Assembly (NCBI GenBank): GCA_016584495.1
Contig: WAID01000009.1
Span: forward strand, 1,922,001-1,986,000
Length of the DNA stretch: 64,000 nucleotides
Direction: 5' to 3'
DNA from: Celoporthe dispersa
Taxonomy: Eukaryota; Ascomycota; Sordariomycetes; Diaporthales; Cryphonectriaceae
Positions 1 through 10,874 of this stretch are shown here, piece after piece. Both the position numbers and the translations under genes were made by a program. The notes under the pieces were generated by a model. That model was not told where the DNA came from. It did no database searches and saw nothing but the letters and a program-made list of their open reading frames with translations. Numbering within the stretch: position 1 is the stretch's first letter; each line of letters opens with the position of its first letter.

Positions 1-2756
1 AGGTCGAGGCCCTCAAGGAGAAGGCCGAGGAGCTGGAGCTCGAGCTCGAGATCCTCCGCGAGGAGAATTCGGAGTACACCAAGGGCATGTCGCCCGAGGA
101 GAAGGCGAGCACGAGCTGGATCCAGCTGGAGAGGAACAACGAGCGCCTGCGCGAGGCCCTGATCCGCCTGCGCGACCTCACGCAGCAGCAGGAGGAGGAG
201 CTCAAGGGCCAGATCAGGAGCCTCGAGGAGGACGTCCAGGAGCTCTCCCTGCTCAAGGAGCAGCACGAGACGAGCCAGGACAAGCTCACGCACACCGAGG
301 CCATGGTGGAGGACCTCCGCCAGCAGCTCGACACCGCCCTCGGGGCCGAGGACATGATCGAGGACCTCACGGAGCGCAACATGAGCCAGGCCGAGCAGAT
401 CGAGGAGCTCAAGGCCATCGTGGACGACCTGGAGAACCTCAAGGAGGTTAACGACGAGCTTGAGATCAACCATGTCCAGAACGAGAAGGAGATGCAGGAG
501 GAGATCGACTTCAAAGACAGCGTCATCGCGGAGCAGGCGAGGCGTGCCGCGCAGCAGGAAGAGGCGCTCGAGGATATGGAGTACACCCTGTCCCGCTTCC
601 GTGAGCTCGTCAACAACCTGCAGGGCGACCTCCAGGACATGAAGGCATCGCAGGCGGTCACCGAGGGCGAGTCCGAGAAGCTAAGCAGCCGGTCCCGGGC
701 TATGGAGGACCTCACCATGAAGCTGCAGATCTCTGCCGAGAAGGCGCAGGCCAAGACCATAGACCTCGAGATGCGCCGCCTGGAGGCCCAGGAGGCAGAG
801 CAGCACCTGGAGATCATCAAGCTCTTCCTGCCGGACAGCTACCAGAGCGACCAGAACTCCGTGCTGGCCCTGCTGCGGTTCAGGAGGCTCGCGTTCAAGG
901 CCAACCTGCTGCACCAGTTCATACAGGAGCGGGTCAAGGGCCAGGCGCAGCCTGGCCACGAGGACGACGTGTTCTGTGGGTGTGACGCCATGGACAAGCT
1001 GACCTGGGTGTCCTCCATGTGCGACAGGTTCGTCAACTCCATCAGCCACTGCTCCCTGGAACAGTTCTCCAGGTACGAGGGTGCCCTGTTCGAGCTGGAG
1101 CCCGTCGAGCGGGCGCTCAACGGCTGGATCGAGGGCCTGAAGAGGGACGAGCTCAAGGAGAGACAGTGCGCGAGCGAGCTGCAGCGCACGATCGCCCTCA
1201 TGAGCCACCTCGGGGAGGTGCACATCTCCGACGACCTCGAGAGCTTTGCGGATGACGTCTACATGAAGACGGTCCTGGTGCAGAGCAGCCTCGAGTCCGC
1301 CGCCACTGGTTTTGCCACCCTTCAGAGCATGGTTCAGCACGTCCTCCCCGCCGTCAGCGAGGAGGACGAGCTCGCGCAGTTCTTCACCAAGAGGGCCGAC
1401 GCCGTCGTCACGCAGACACGCAGCACCAAGGTTATCGCCGGGAGGACCGTGAAGGCGCTCGAGGACCTGCGGGTGCGCTCCCTGGCGCTGTCTCCAGAGA
1501 CCAAGGAGGTCTTTGAGCAGTGCGAGGCCATCTCGCAGGAGCTCTCGGGCCTGGCCCAGAAGATCGGACACGACCTGCACCAGCTCCTGCACGACGAGGG
1601 CAGGACCGAGCCTTTTACCTACCTTGAGGTCCAGTCCCGCGTGCGCAAGACCGTCTTGGACGTCGCGGGCTCAGACGAGTCCGATCTCTTCACGACCTAC
1701 CTGAACAAGCTCCGTGCCCTCACGGGCCAGATCACCGACCTGTCGCAGCTGGCTGCAGACTTCACGCAGACGCAAGAGTTTGAGCGCAGCACCGCTCCGT
1801 GGATCCTGCGCTCCCAGGAGCTGAGGACCATCAAGACGACTCCTGTCGACGCAGAGGAAGAGGTTCGGCGCCTCAAGGAGGAGTGGGGCGAGGCTCGTCG
1901 CGCCGTCGCGCAGCGCGAAGAGTCCCTCAGCACGGCACTGCTCAAGATCGAGACGCTCGAGTCCCGCATGCGCGACGCCACCGCCAAGGCGAACCGCATC
2001 GCAGACCTGGAGCTGCAGATCGAGCAGAGCAGGGAGGGGGCCGCCGCGCTCCAGGAGGACATCGAGAAGCAGGACCGCGAGCTCAAGACCCTCGAGGCGG
2101 ACCGTGACAAGTGGAAGAAAATTGCAGGAGACTCGCGGGCCATCAACGAGGCGGCGGCCGGCACCAAGGCGGGCAAGGAGATGGCTGTGGCCACGATCAG
2201 GGAGATGGAGACGCTCAAGGAGGAGATTGCCGCACTACAGTCTGCGGTGCGGTACCTGCGCGAAGACAACCGCCGCGCTCGCCTCACGGAGCAGGGCGGC
2301 TACGACTGGCTCGCGGAGCCGCTCAATAAGCCCACCCCGGTCGCCGAGCAGCGGAGGCGGCTGGTCGTCGCCGAGGGCAGAGACGTGCTGGGCGAGCTGC
2401 TCAAGATGGCCACGTCCGCCGGGGTGTACGACCTCGGCTCCATGCCCAGGGACAAGCTCGCGTGGAAGAGCGCAAAGAGCACGCCGCAGTACCACGCCGC
2501 GCGGCAGATGGAGGAGCTCGCGGCGTGGCAGGGCTGGCGGGACAGCGTGGTGCGCAAGGGCCAGACGCTGACGGGCCAGCAGCACCGCGGCGCCGATGTG
2601 GTCAATGTGAGGAGGGCGAGGAATGCAGCCGCGGCGAGGTTGCACATCCGCCTGCCGGACCTGTCTGGCAAGATGATCCCGCGCAGTAACACCGGGAATG
2701 TGCAGATCGTGGGCTCTCGGGAGTGGGAGGGCTTGCAGGGTCGTCTGGCCATGTAG
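1..2756 (+). CDS. ro-3: Dynactin p150-type large subunit, 5'-truncated
   Basis: This is the C-terminal part of the large dynactin subunit (p150Glued; NIP100 in yeast, ro-3 in Neurospora), which couples cytoplasmic dynein to microtubules and cargo. The reading frame is open from base 3, so the gene begins upstream and the N-terminal CAP-Gly domain is outside the window. About 917 residues are visible without an intron. They start in a heptad-rich coiled coil (motif SWIQLERNNERLREALIRL, typical of the dynactin domain), run through a long mostly helical middle region, re-enter a coiled coil around residues 590-740, and end in a basic tail; the stop is TAG at 2754-2756. The family is usually about 1,300 residues, so roughly two thirds is present. 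No frameshift is seen. The family call rests on the conserved block at the start of the coiled coil and on overall architecture. Confidence 0.9.
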   Translation, partial: VEALKEKAEELELELEILREENSEYTKGMSPEEKASTSWIQLERNNERLREALIRLRDLTQQQEEELKGQIRSLEEDVQELSLLKEQHETSQDKLTHTEAMVEDLRQQLDTALGAEDMIEDLTERNMSQAEQIEELKAIVDDLENLKEVNDELEINHVQNEKEMQEEIDFKDSVIAEQARRAAQQEEALEDMEYTLSRFRELVNNLQGDLQDMKASQAVTEGESEKLSSRSRAMEDLTMKLQISAEKAQAKTIDLEMRRLEAQEAEQHLEIIKLFLPDSYQSDQNSVLALLRFRRLAFKANLLHQFIQERVKGQAQPGHEDDVFCGCDAMDKLTWVSSMCDRFVNSISHCSLEQFSRYEGALFELEPVERALNGWIEGLKRDELKERQCASELQRTIALMSHLGEVHISDDLESFADDVYMKTVLVQSSLESAATGFATLQSMVQHVLPAVSEEDELAQFFTKRADAVVTQTRSTKVIAGRTVKALEDLRVRSLALSPETKEVFEQCEAISQELSGLAQKIGHDLHQLLHDEGRTEPFTYLEVQSRVRKTVLDVAGSDESDLFTTYLNKLRALTGQITDLSQLAADFTQTQEFERSTAPWILRSQELRTIKTTPVDAEEEVRRLKEEWGEARRAVAQREESLSTALLKIETLESRMRDATAKANRIADLELQIEQSREGAAALQEDIEKQDRELKTLEADRDKWKKIAGDSRAINEAAAGTKAGKEMAVATIREMETLKEEIAALQSAVRYLREDNRRARLTEQGGYDWLAEPLNKPTPVAEQRRRLVVAEGRDVLGELLKMATSAGVYDLGSMPRDKLAWKSAKSTPQYHAARQMEELAAWQGWRDSVVRKGQTLTGQQHRGADVVNVRRARNAAAARLHIRLPDLSGKMIPRSNTGNVQIVGSREWEGLQGRLAM

Positions 2757-3042
2757 ATGGAGATAGATTTGTGATGGTGTCATAGAATTTTTGTGAAGCA
2801 ATATTTTTGTTTCCTTGTTTCTTTTTTTTTTCTTTTCTTCTTCTTGTTCAAGGATACCAATGCCGCAATTTATTTCTTGTCTCTTTATCTTCCTGAGCCT
2901 CCCACAGGTCATCGCTCCCCGTCCGTCCCCTCAACTCGCAGTCTCGATTCCAATCAAGCTCACATATACATTCAGATAATATCTCTCTTTCTCTCCACAA
3001 GACTTCAGATCTCCTTTTCCCCACATTGATCCAGGGCGACAG

Positions 3043-3755
3043 CTAGTTGGTGACCGACATGACGCCCTTCTCCGTCATCTCCATCTCAGGCGACCCCTTC
3101 TCGTCCCTGCTGCCCTGCCCATCCACCACATCGTCACCAGAGCTCCCGACGTCCGAGGGCCGCCGACCCGCCGCCCCTCCTCATCGCCGCCAGCCTTGTC
3201 GGCCTTGTTATTGGCCGCGAGGAACGGCCAGTGGCCCTTGACCTCCTTGTAGCGCATGAGAGCGAAGGCGATCATGACGGCGATCCAGTAGACGTTGTAG
3301 GCGATGACGGAGCCGTAGGTGGCGGTGTTATTCCAGCCTAGGATGGCGTTGAAGATGCCCCAGCCTCCGCCGCCGTTGTACTCGGGGGAGCAGCACTGTG
3401 TGAGACAGAAGGGGCGTTGAGAGTCAGACCATCCATTCTGCTTGAAGAATTATGTAGTAGAGAGAAAGGAAAGGAAGAGGGGGGAGGGGGGGATAAGGCA
3501 AATATATGAACGTACGTTGACGTGCCAGACGACCTTGCTGATGTCGTAGGTACCAGCACCGTCGCCCAGCTCGGCGGCGTCGCTGCCGATGATGTTATTC
3601 CACTCCTGCTGCTCGAAGTCGCCGACAGCTCGGGAGAAGAGGCCAGCGGCTACGAGGTAGATGAGACAGGTCGAGGCGACGAGGAAGACCTGCATGGAGG
3701 ATGTAGAGCCACCTCTTTTTGATTTGAGTAGGGCACTTGTCAGTTATTTTGGTTC

Positions 3756-3805
<50 letters not shown>

Positions 3806-4625
3806 AAAAAAAAGCATTGGCACTAGGAACAAAAGACTCACTTGTAGATAAAATAACCAACGATGACGCCCACGGCAAGGCCAACAACAGCAGGAAGCGG
3901 GAACGCCGAGGCGGGCGCGGTGAAGGAGACACCAGCGACAAAGATGACAGCCTCGATCCCCTCCCGCAGGACCGTGACGAACGGCAGGACAAACATGGCA
4001 TACCTCTCGGAGAACCAGCCCAGCCAGGCCATAAAGCCTCTCCTCCTGCCGGCAGCCGAAGACGTCCCGGAGGTGAGGACGCGCGCGCCCGCGGCAGCCG
4101 TGAGCCTGGCGCTCCACTTCTCGCGGGCCTTGCCGATGCGCAGCAGGGCGGCGCCGACGACGGTGATGACGAGGGCGGCGGCGAGGGCGAAGGCGCCCTC
4201 GTAGTACAGCTCCGCGCCGGACCAGGCGTCGGTGCCGACGGCGTAGAAGGTGCCGATGACGGCGGCGGCGACGATGAGGCAGAGGAGGAGGCCTGCGGCC
4301 ACGCCGAGCCAGATCTGCTTGCGGAGGCGCTTGTAGGTTTTTATGTCGTCGTCGGGGCCGCCTAGGGTCTGCTTGAGCCAGGCGAGGAGGACGGAGACGA
4401 TGAGGACTGTCTCGAGGGTCTCTCTGTTTTTTGGGGGGGAGGGGAGGTGGAGGTGTTAGTTTGACTGTGATGGCTTCATTGGTGGTTTTTTCTCTTCTTT
4501 TTCTTTTTCTTCTTCTCTTCTTTTTTGTTTCTGAAATCAAGTGGAATAAAGGGTTCATCTGTAGAGGAGGAGATTTACCTGAAGACGACCAGAAAGACAG
4601 GGACGGCAAAGACCTGAGGTGCCAT
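3043..4625 (-). CDS. FTR1: High-affinity iron permease, FTR1 family
   Basis: Plasma-membrane permease that takes up Fe(III) produced by its ferroxidase partner. There are four exons: 4625-4579, 4423-3842, 3714-3516 and 3395-3043, all with GT..AG junctions and matching phases. Exon 1 joins exon 2 to give the first iron-binding motif RETLE. A second motif, REGIEAVIFVAGV, lies in exon 2 and STCLIYLVAAGLFS in exon 3. About seven hydrophobic segments are visible. The C-terminus is in the wrong frame: read straight on, the protein stops at 3075, but another frame gives the acidic tail ending EKGVMSVTN and a stop at 3043. One base missing near 3140-3185 would restore the frame and make the exon total a multiple of three (393 aa, normal for the family). 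The gene is divergent from a FET3-type oxidase at 6972, the standard reductive iron-assimilation pair. Intron 3841-3715 contains a long GA/CT microsatellite. Confidence 0.93.
3757..3805. repeat. (GA)n microsatellite in FTR1 intron
   Basis: AG repeat at 3757-3794 grading into A-rich sequence within the intron 3841-3715. Confidence 0.85.
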
Positions 4626-5926
4626 GGCTACTGCGTCTGGGGTGGATGGTCAGGAGGAAATCTGAGGTCTTACGATGACAATCACGACGAGCCTTGCTGG
4701 TCTGCTAGAGACAAGGCAGACAGGAATTCAATTAAAAATGGGTGGAAGTGAGGAGGAGAACACACACGTAGATGCACCACAAACAAAATCCACCACCCAA
4801 AAAAAAAAAAAAAATAGTACAGACGGCAGCGCGGTGAGAGGATGGTATTGGAACCGGGTCCCAGCTGGAGCGGATGAATGAATTACGGACAAACCCTAGA
4901 CGGTCTTGGGGGAGGTCTCGCCAAAGACCTGGCTGTATACTTACCTAGTTAGGCTACGTACGGACTAATCTTATCTAATCTGATGATCTCCGCACTGTGT
5001 GCTTCGGGAGGTGGGCGTGAGGGGTGGGGAAAGGGACAGGAAATGGTGGGACCATATTTGCACACTCGCCACCCGCGCTTCGTCGGTTTAGCTCCGTGGG
5101 CTGGCTGATAGTGTCCACGGCCATAAGCTTAATTCGAAGTCAATGTGGTTCACGGACCTTGACGGACCTCCCCATCTTTTCTCCCTTTTCTTCTTTTTTT
5201 TTTGTATTTACTAAAAATAAATGGAATAAAAAAGATCTGCGAGAGGGCCTCGTCGTGGTCGTCGATAACCAAAGTAGACTATTTCTAATTTCTATGACAT
5301 TACAGGACGTAAAACATTCATAGGTTCAAGGAAGCCAGCCCTGTGTGTCTGGTATCACCACAACACACACAAACACGACAAAGTCAGGAGAGCGCCTATG
5401 CCCCATTTCCGAACCTTCCGAGGCGTCATGGGTTTTATCCTTTACTTGTTCTTTTTTTTTCAAGAAAAAAAAGAAGAAGAAGAAGAGGGAGGGAGGGAGG
5501 GAGAGACAGGAACAGGATGGTATTCACATGCTGTGGTTACGAGGCTGGAGCCCTCCACTACAACCCTGTGTGTACACTGTCACCTTCCGCTTTCTCGTCT
5601 GCTAGGATACCACTGACCAATCCCATGTTATAGTGGTGCCACCCCTGTTTCCCACTGAATCTAGGCGCTGTGGGGTTGAGCCTAATCTTTTTTCTTTAAA
5701 AAAAAAAGGATGGGGGGGGCAGGAAGCAACCTCTCTACCTCTGCTTCTCAGTCCACGTGCCATAATCTCCCCCCCCTCTCCCCCCCTTTCCCCAACAAAA
5801 GGATGAGAGTCCCCTACGGGTGGCATGACTGTGGAGTTTCAGGTTAAGGAAGTCTCTACCTTACTCACCGAGGTATAGCCGTGGTCGTATCCCGTTCCAA
5901 TGCTCCTTCTCTCCACCCATTTAAAG

Positions 5927-5935
5927 TTATCAGAT
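5927..5935 (-). promoter_or_regulatory. Iron-GATA repressor site (ATCTGATAA)
   Basis: The plus strand reads TTATCAGAT, the reverse complement of ATCTGATAA, a perfect match to the ATCWGATAA consensus described for SreA-type siderophore/iron repressors. It lies between FTR1 (1.3 kb from its ATG) and FET3 (1.0 kb from its ATG). A nine-base match can occur by chance in 2.3 kb; the context raises its weight. Confidence 0.5.
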
Positions 5936-6495
5936 CGTGCCAAGCCTCTCAAGCTCGTTCCTCTCACGCCACATTGCGTACTTTATCCACCAAGTCTTTA
6001 TCCCTCCTGCCCAACCAACCCTTACGTGTCTGACACGCAAGTGCCTACCTGCCGACCAGGGAGGAAAGAGGGGAAAACACCAATACAACCTACTGAGGTG
6101 ACCAAATCTTCAGAATAGGTGGATGGACTAGTATATCTCACAATAATAGAAGGTCGTCTGTCCAGTGTTTGTTCCCATCAAAAACCCTGCGACGCCAAAA
6201 GACAAAAAAGAAAGAGAAAAAAAGGGTTTGGTCTGTCGTCGCTACAAGCTTTCTGGCAACCGAAACAAGCTTTTGGAGAACCCAGACAAGCTCCAGCACG
6301 CATGCAGGACGGCGCACCTCTCTCTTCTCAGCACGCACCGTGGCTCCACAGGCAGGTGGAGATGGCTGGGCCGGAAGACCATGTATGCCTCTGCCGTACC
6401 GCAGCGATGAGGATGGGAACCCTATTTCAGCTACACCCTCTCATCTCCAACCGCCCACCTTGCTACTCGCTTCTCTATGGCCGGAACGTCCTGAT

Positions 6496-6505
6496 TGATA
6501 AGATA
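6496..6505 (+). promoter_or_regulatory. Tandem GATA cores upstream of FET3
   Basis: The sequence TGATAAGATA contains two HGATAR cores five bases apart, about 470 bp upstream of the FET3 start. Paired GATA sites are a common arrangement for fungal GATA regulators of iron or nitrogen. Which regulator would bind cannot be told from sequence. Confidence 0.35.
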
Positions 6506-6711
6506 ATCACTGCTCATCTCCACCACACCGCCTATCTTTACCATTGCCAGACCCAGCCACACGAAAAACAAGAAAGATACCTTGGTACCCTAACTCCTAA
6601 TCCGTGAAGGAGATGTGAGGACCGCCGATGAGGACTGTGAAGTCCCGATTCCGCCCACTTTCCCTTGCGTCCTTACCCCCTTTGGATTTACACTGTGTTG
6701 TGCAAGAAGAG

Positions 6712-6715
<4 letters not shown>

Positions 6716-6747
<32 letters not shown>
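6716..6747. repeat. (GA)n microsatellite in the FTR1-FET3 promoter
   Basis: Uninterrupted GA repeat, 225-256 bp upstream of the FET3 ATG; such tracts are common in fungal leaders. Confidence 0.8.
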
Positions 6748-6750
<3 letters not shown>

Positions 6751-6971
6751 GACAACAAGGCTGCGAGACTAAGGGCGACACGAAGGGGGGGGAAAAGCCT
6801 GCTGGCAGTATCCCTGGGGTCAACCAACATTAACTCTCTGCTAAAGAGGTCAAATCTGAAGTTGGAGGGTTTGAATTTTTTGGTGATTTTTTTTTCTTGG
6901 TAGTCTTTTTTTTTTCCTTTCTCCGCGTCAAACCTCCTCTCAAACTTTACGGTCCTTACAACCCAACCACA

Positions 6972-9380
6972 ATGGCTTCCACAATGATGTCGCATCTGCT
7001 TCATCTGACAATACTTACCTGCCTCTTCACGTGGGTGCGCTCGGCCACCGTCACGTACGACTTCGACATCGGCTGGGTCACGTCCAACCCGGACGGGGCA
7101 TTTGAACGGACCACGATCGGCATCAACGGGCAATGGCCTATACCACCCATCACCGCCAATGTTGGTGACAGGATCATTGTCAATGTGCTCAACTCGCTGG
7201 GAAACCAGACGACCTCGCTACATTTTCATGGACTCTACCAGTAAGAACAACAGCAAGACTTCATCTTGGAGAAAGAAAGGGAAGAAAAAAGATGAGAGCA
7301 GATAGATACACTGTACTGATCCCAAGAACACCTTGTTCCTTCACCTACAGGAATGGAACCAACTACATGGACGGCCCGCCAGGCGTGACGCAGTGCGAGA
7401 TCCCTCCCGGCAGCCGCTTCGTGTACAACTTCACCATCACCCAGCCCGGCACGTACTGGTACCACAGCCACGTGATGGGTCAGTATCCAGACGGCCTCCG
7501 CGGCCCTCTGGTCATCCACGACCCGGATTTCCCCTACGAGGGCCAGTACGACGAGGAGATCGTCCTCAGCGTCTCGGACTGGTACCACGACCAGATGCAG
7601 GACCTCCTGCCCGAGTTCATCAACAAGAAGAACCCCACGGGGGCCGAGCCCGTCCCGAACGCGGCCCTCCTCAACGAGACCCAGAACCTGACCATCAGCC
7701 TCGAGCCCGGCAAGACCTACCTCTTCCGCATGATCAATATGGGCGCGTTTGCGGGCCAGTACGTCTGGTTCGAGGGCCACAACATGTCCATCGTCGAGGT
7801 GGACGGTATCTATACACACCGCGCAGAGGCCGAGCTGATCTACATCTCTGCCGCCCAGCGCTGCAGCTTCTTGCTCACTGCCAAGAACGATACGTCTACA
7901 AATTATCCGTTCATGGCGTCTATGGACACGGTAGGTTTCTGGGGGTTTTTTCCCTCTCCTTCTTCATTTCTTTCTCCTCCTTCAGGGATACAGTACTGAC
8001 AAGAAACACCCCCCTTTTTCTTCTTCTTCTTTCGCTCTCTAGACACTGTTTGATACTATTCCCGATGGTCTCAACTGGAACGTCACGGGCTGGCTGGTAT
8101 ACAACGAGACCCAGCCAAAGCCGGCTGCGGCGGTGTTGGACGAGTTCGATGACTTTGACGACTGGACCTTGGTGCCGTACGACAACCAGACACTCTTGAC
8201 AAATCCAGAGAAACAGGTCGGCCTGACGGTTATCATGGACAACTTGGCCGATGGCGCCAACTAGTAAGCAAAACCTTCTCTCTCTCTCTCTTCCCCCAGG
8301 GGAGGAAGTCTTCTTTGAAGGACCAAGACTACTAAACACATTGGATTTCTTTCTTCCTCCCTCCTCACAGCGCCTTCTTCAACAACATCACCTACGTAGC
8401 CCCCAAAGTCCCTACCCTCTACACGGTCCTCAGCAGCGGCGACATGGCCTCCAACGTCGACATCTACGGGACCTACACCCACCCCTTCGTCCTGGAGAAG
8501 GGCCAGATCGTCCAGATCGTTGTCGACAACGACGACACCGGCCGGCACCCGTTCCACCTCCACGGGCACGCGTTCCAGGCCGTGTGGCGGTCCGAGGAGG
8601 AGGCGGGCTCCTTTGCGGACTCGAATGTTACCGAGGCGGATTTCCCGAGCATGCCTATGAGGAGGGACACGTTTATGCTGAGACCGGAGGGATTTATTGT
8701 GTTGCGCTTTAGGGCCGATAATCCTGGTGCGTTCTTTTCTCTCTCTCTCTCTTTTCCCCTCTTCTTATTTACCTTGCGCAAGGACGACCAAGCATTTCTC
8801 TACCACGCCTGGAGATACATTTTCTCTTCCTCTTTTTTTTTTCTTCCTATGCACAGATTACAGTATCTTCTGACAAGAGGGAGAGAAACCCAAAACATCC
8901 AGGAATCTGGCTCTTCCACTGCCACATAGACTGGCACATGTCCTCCGGCCTAGCAGCCACCATGGTCGAAGCGCCCCTCGACCTCCAGCAGACCCTGACC
9001 ATCCCCGCCGACCACTACGCCGCCTGCGCCGCCGACTCTCCGGCCGTCCCCACCGTGGGCAACGCCGCGGGGCGGACGGACAACCTGCTCGACCTGGCCG
9101 GCCAGCTTCCTCACCTCCTGCGCCGCTCCCACCTGGGTTTACGGCGCGGGGGATCGTGGCGCTGGTGTTCAGCTGTGTCTCTGGGATTCTTGGGATCGCT
9201 GTGGTCGCCTGGTATGGGTTCCAGGGTGACGTTGGGGCCGGGGCTGGTGGTGGTGGTGGTGTCGTGCTGCAGCAGCAGGAGGGTAGTCATATTGGTGGGA
9301 TTGGTGACGCGGCTCGTGTGCCGGCGGCTGAGGAGGAGGTTGTTGCTGTCGGAGGTGGTTCTGGGGCGGCCATGAAGTGA
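6972..9380 (+). CDS. FET3: FET3-type multicopper ferroxidase
   Basis: Cell-surface multicopper oxidase that oxidises Fe(II) and hands Fe(III) to FTR1. Exons: 6972-7240, 7351-7930, 8043-8263, 8371-8726 and 8903-9380, with consistent phases. A signal peptide covers about residues 1-25 (ends near VRSATVTYDF). The copper ligand motifs appear in order: HFHG (exon 1), WYHSH (exon 2), HPFHLHGH (exon 4) and HCHIDWH (exon 5). HGLYQNGTNYMDGPPG is typical of Fet3 rather than of plain laccases. Several N-x-S/T sites are present. A C-terminal membrane anchor (GIVALVFSCVSGILGIAVV) lies in a different frame from the upstream part of exon 5, so one base appears to be missing near 9095-9130. Adding it makes the total 635 codons, a normal length. 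The divergent FTR1 neighbour supports ferroxidase function. A laccase function is the alternative but less likely. Confidence 0.93.
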
Positions 9381-10158
9381 GGATGAGTTCTTGTTGGTTG
9401 CTCGTGAGATCTCTTCATGGCTATATCTGGATTTCGGGGCGGAGAGGGAGCAAATAAGTTTTTTTTTTTTTTTTTTTGATACATATACGTGTATTGCGTG
9501 ATGACCATTACTCTAGCAACGTTTTCTCTTTCGAAGAAAGAAGGGAAACAAGTCCAAGCAGAGAAGGAAGAAAGATTTTTTTAAATAAAAAAAACATTGA
9601 ACCAAAGGCTCCTAGAGGCTAGGATTAAACATACAGCTGCCTGGAAACCAGGGGACTGTATCTTATAGTGCAGAGGGATTTGGAGCTAACCACCTCGATC
9701 ACTACAATACGTGCACGGCCTTTGATTCGCTAAGTGACAGCAGACCTTTTGGACCGGCCTATCTAGCAGACTGTTAGTAAACGTTTGGGAAGACTCATGG
9801 GCCACCTGCCTACTGATTCTACAGCCTACCTGCCATGCGACCTTCTTGTCCATGCCTCACCCAAGGTGGACGTGTTGCAGTGATAGAGGAACTCTTAGTC
9901 TGAGGACGCTCTCTTGTATCTGAAGCATTCCAAGTATTATAGAACAACAAAATATTAAACAGAGAAGCAGTGTTTATTAGACGAAGAAGAAGAACAGAAA
10001 GAAAGGATCCCACACGTGAGTGGTGCTGCGCACAGTATGGTATGTATTTACAGAGAAAAGGAGAGAAAGAGAAGAAAGAAAGAAAAGAAGAAAAGAAAAG
10101 GAACAGGCGAGAAAAACAAGCCTACCTACAAATACCTACCACCATCTCACCTCTCCCC
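9381..10158. other. Intergenic, convergent 3' flanks
   Basis: Between the 3' ends of FET3 and the small secreted protein gene. It contains a T17 run near 9461-9478 and purine-rich tracts at 10040-10100. No gene, tRNA or repeat is recognised. Confidence 0.6.
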
Positions 10159-10874
10159 TCAGCTCTCATAAACATTAATATCCCCACCCACACAAGAAGG
10201 GTTCACCCCCCAACCGCCCTGCGCCGAAGGCCGGACATCAACAGGGTGCTTGCAGTCGCCATACCCGATGACGACGTTGTAGTCGTGCCCACCCGTGCGG
10301 ATGAACTTTTGCCCAGAGATGCCTGGGTTATAGGTGAGCCCGGAGTAGTCCTGCCGGCAGCAGAGCTTGTACACGCTGTCGGCGGCGTGCCAGACGTCGT
10401 TGCCGGTGAGGGTGAGGGACTTGGATTCGTCCTGGGGAGGGGGAAAACAAAAGAAGAGAAGGGTGAAGACTTGTTAGCCTGAAGAGGAGAAGGGTGAAGA
10501 CTTGTTAGCCTGAAGAGGAGAAGGGAGAAAAGGAAAAGGAAAAAAAAAGAAAAGAAAAGACTTACATTACAAACATAGATACCAGTCGTGTCCCAACAGG
10601 TAACACGCTGACACCCGCCCGCGGCAACAGTAAACTCCTTGCGAGCAATCTTGCCGCGAGCCCCGGCATCCAGGTCCGTCAGCAGACCCGACGCCGTGTC
10701 CTTGGCGCCCGTCGCAAAGTTGCCGCAGAAGAGCGTCCCGTCGAGGGACTCGTCGGCGCGGGGGTCGAGGCGGGGCTTTGCTGGTGTGGCGAGGGCAGCG
10801 GTGGTGGAAGCGGCGATGAGTAGTAGGAGGAGGACGGCGGAGAAAGGGCTTGGTAATAGTGATTTGGTGAGCAT
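10159..10874 (-). CDS. Small secreted cysteine-rich protein, unknown function
   Basis: Two exons, 10874-10566 and 10431-10159, joined in phase 0, give 193 residues. The N-terminus is a clear signal peptide (LLPSPFSAVLLLLLIAAST, about residues 6-24) followed by a short pro-like segment with KPR and DPR sites. The mature part has eight cysteines: FCGNF, GCQRVTC, YVC, LCC, GDC and PSC, an even number compatible with four disulfides. No catalytic motif is visible. Size, secretion and cysteine content resemble fungal effector-like or cell-wall proteins, but I recognise no family. Downstream of the ATG the frame is uninterrupted. A TA dinucleotide run at 10894-10916 lies 20-42 bp upstream of the ATG and could serve as a TATA element. 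The intron contains a 31-bp tandem duplication. Confidence 0.8.
10457..10524. repeat. 31-bp tandem duplication inside an intron
   Basis: Two adjacent copies of a 31-bp unit (GGGTGAAGACTTGTTAGCCT is part of it, at 10461 and 10492) lie in the intron of the small secreted protein gene. The near-identity suggests recent slippage or a local assembly duplication. Confidence 0.85.

Larger units (their letters stand above)
4626..6971. promoter_or_regulatory. Shared divergent promoter region of FTR1 and FET3
   Basis: This 2.3-kb stretch separates the two divergent iron-uptake genes, and I see no coding exon in it. It holds a perfect ATCWGATAA-type site at 5927-5935, a one-mismatch version at 4971-4979 (TTATCTAAT), and adjacent GATA cores at 6496-6505 (TGATAAGATA), together with several CT-rich tracts and purine runs. 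Such GATA sites bind the iron-responsive repressors of the SRE/SreA/Fep1 family in other ascomycetes. Iron repression of this pair is inferred, not shown. Confidence 0.6.

Noticed and set aside
681..1592. 303-codon frame on the minus strand within the dynactin gene
   Set aside because: Antisense shadow of a GC-rich coiled-coil gene; Leu-rich low complexity, no motif, and the plus-strand frame is clearly real.
3755..4609. 284-codon Arg/Pro-rich minus-strand frame overlapping FTR1
   Set aside because: It is in a different frame from the conserved permease motifs and runs through an intron microsatellite.
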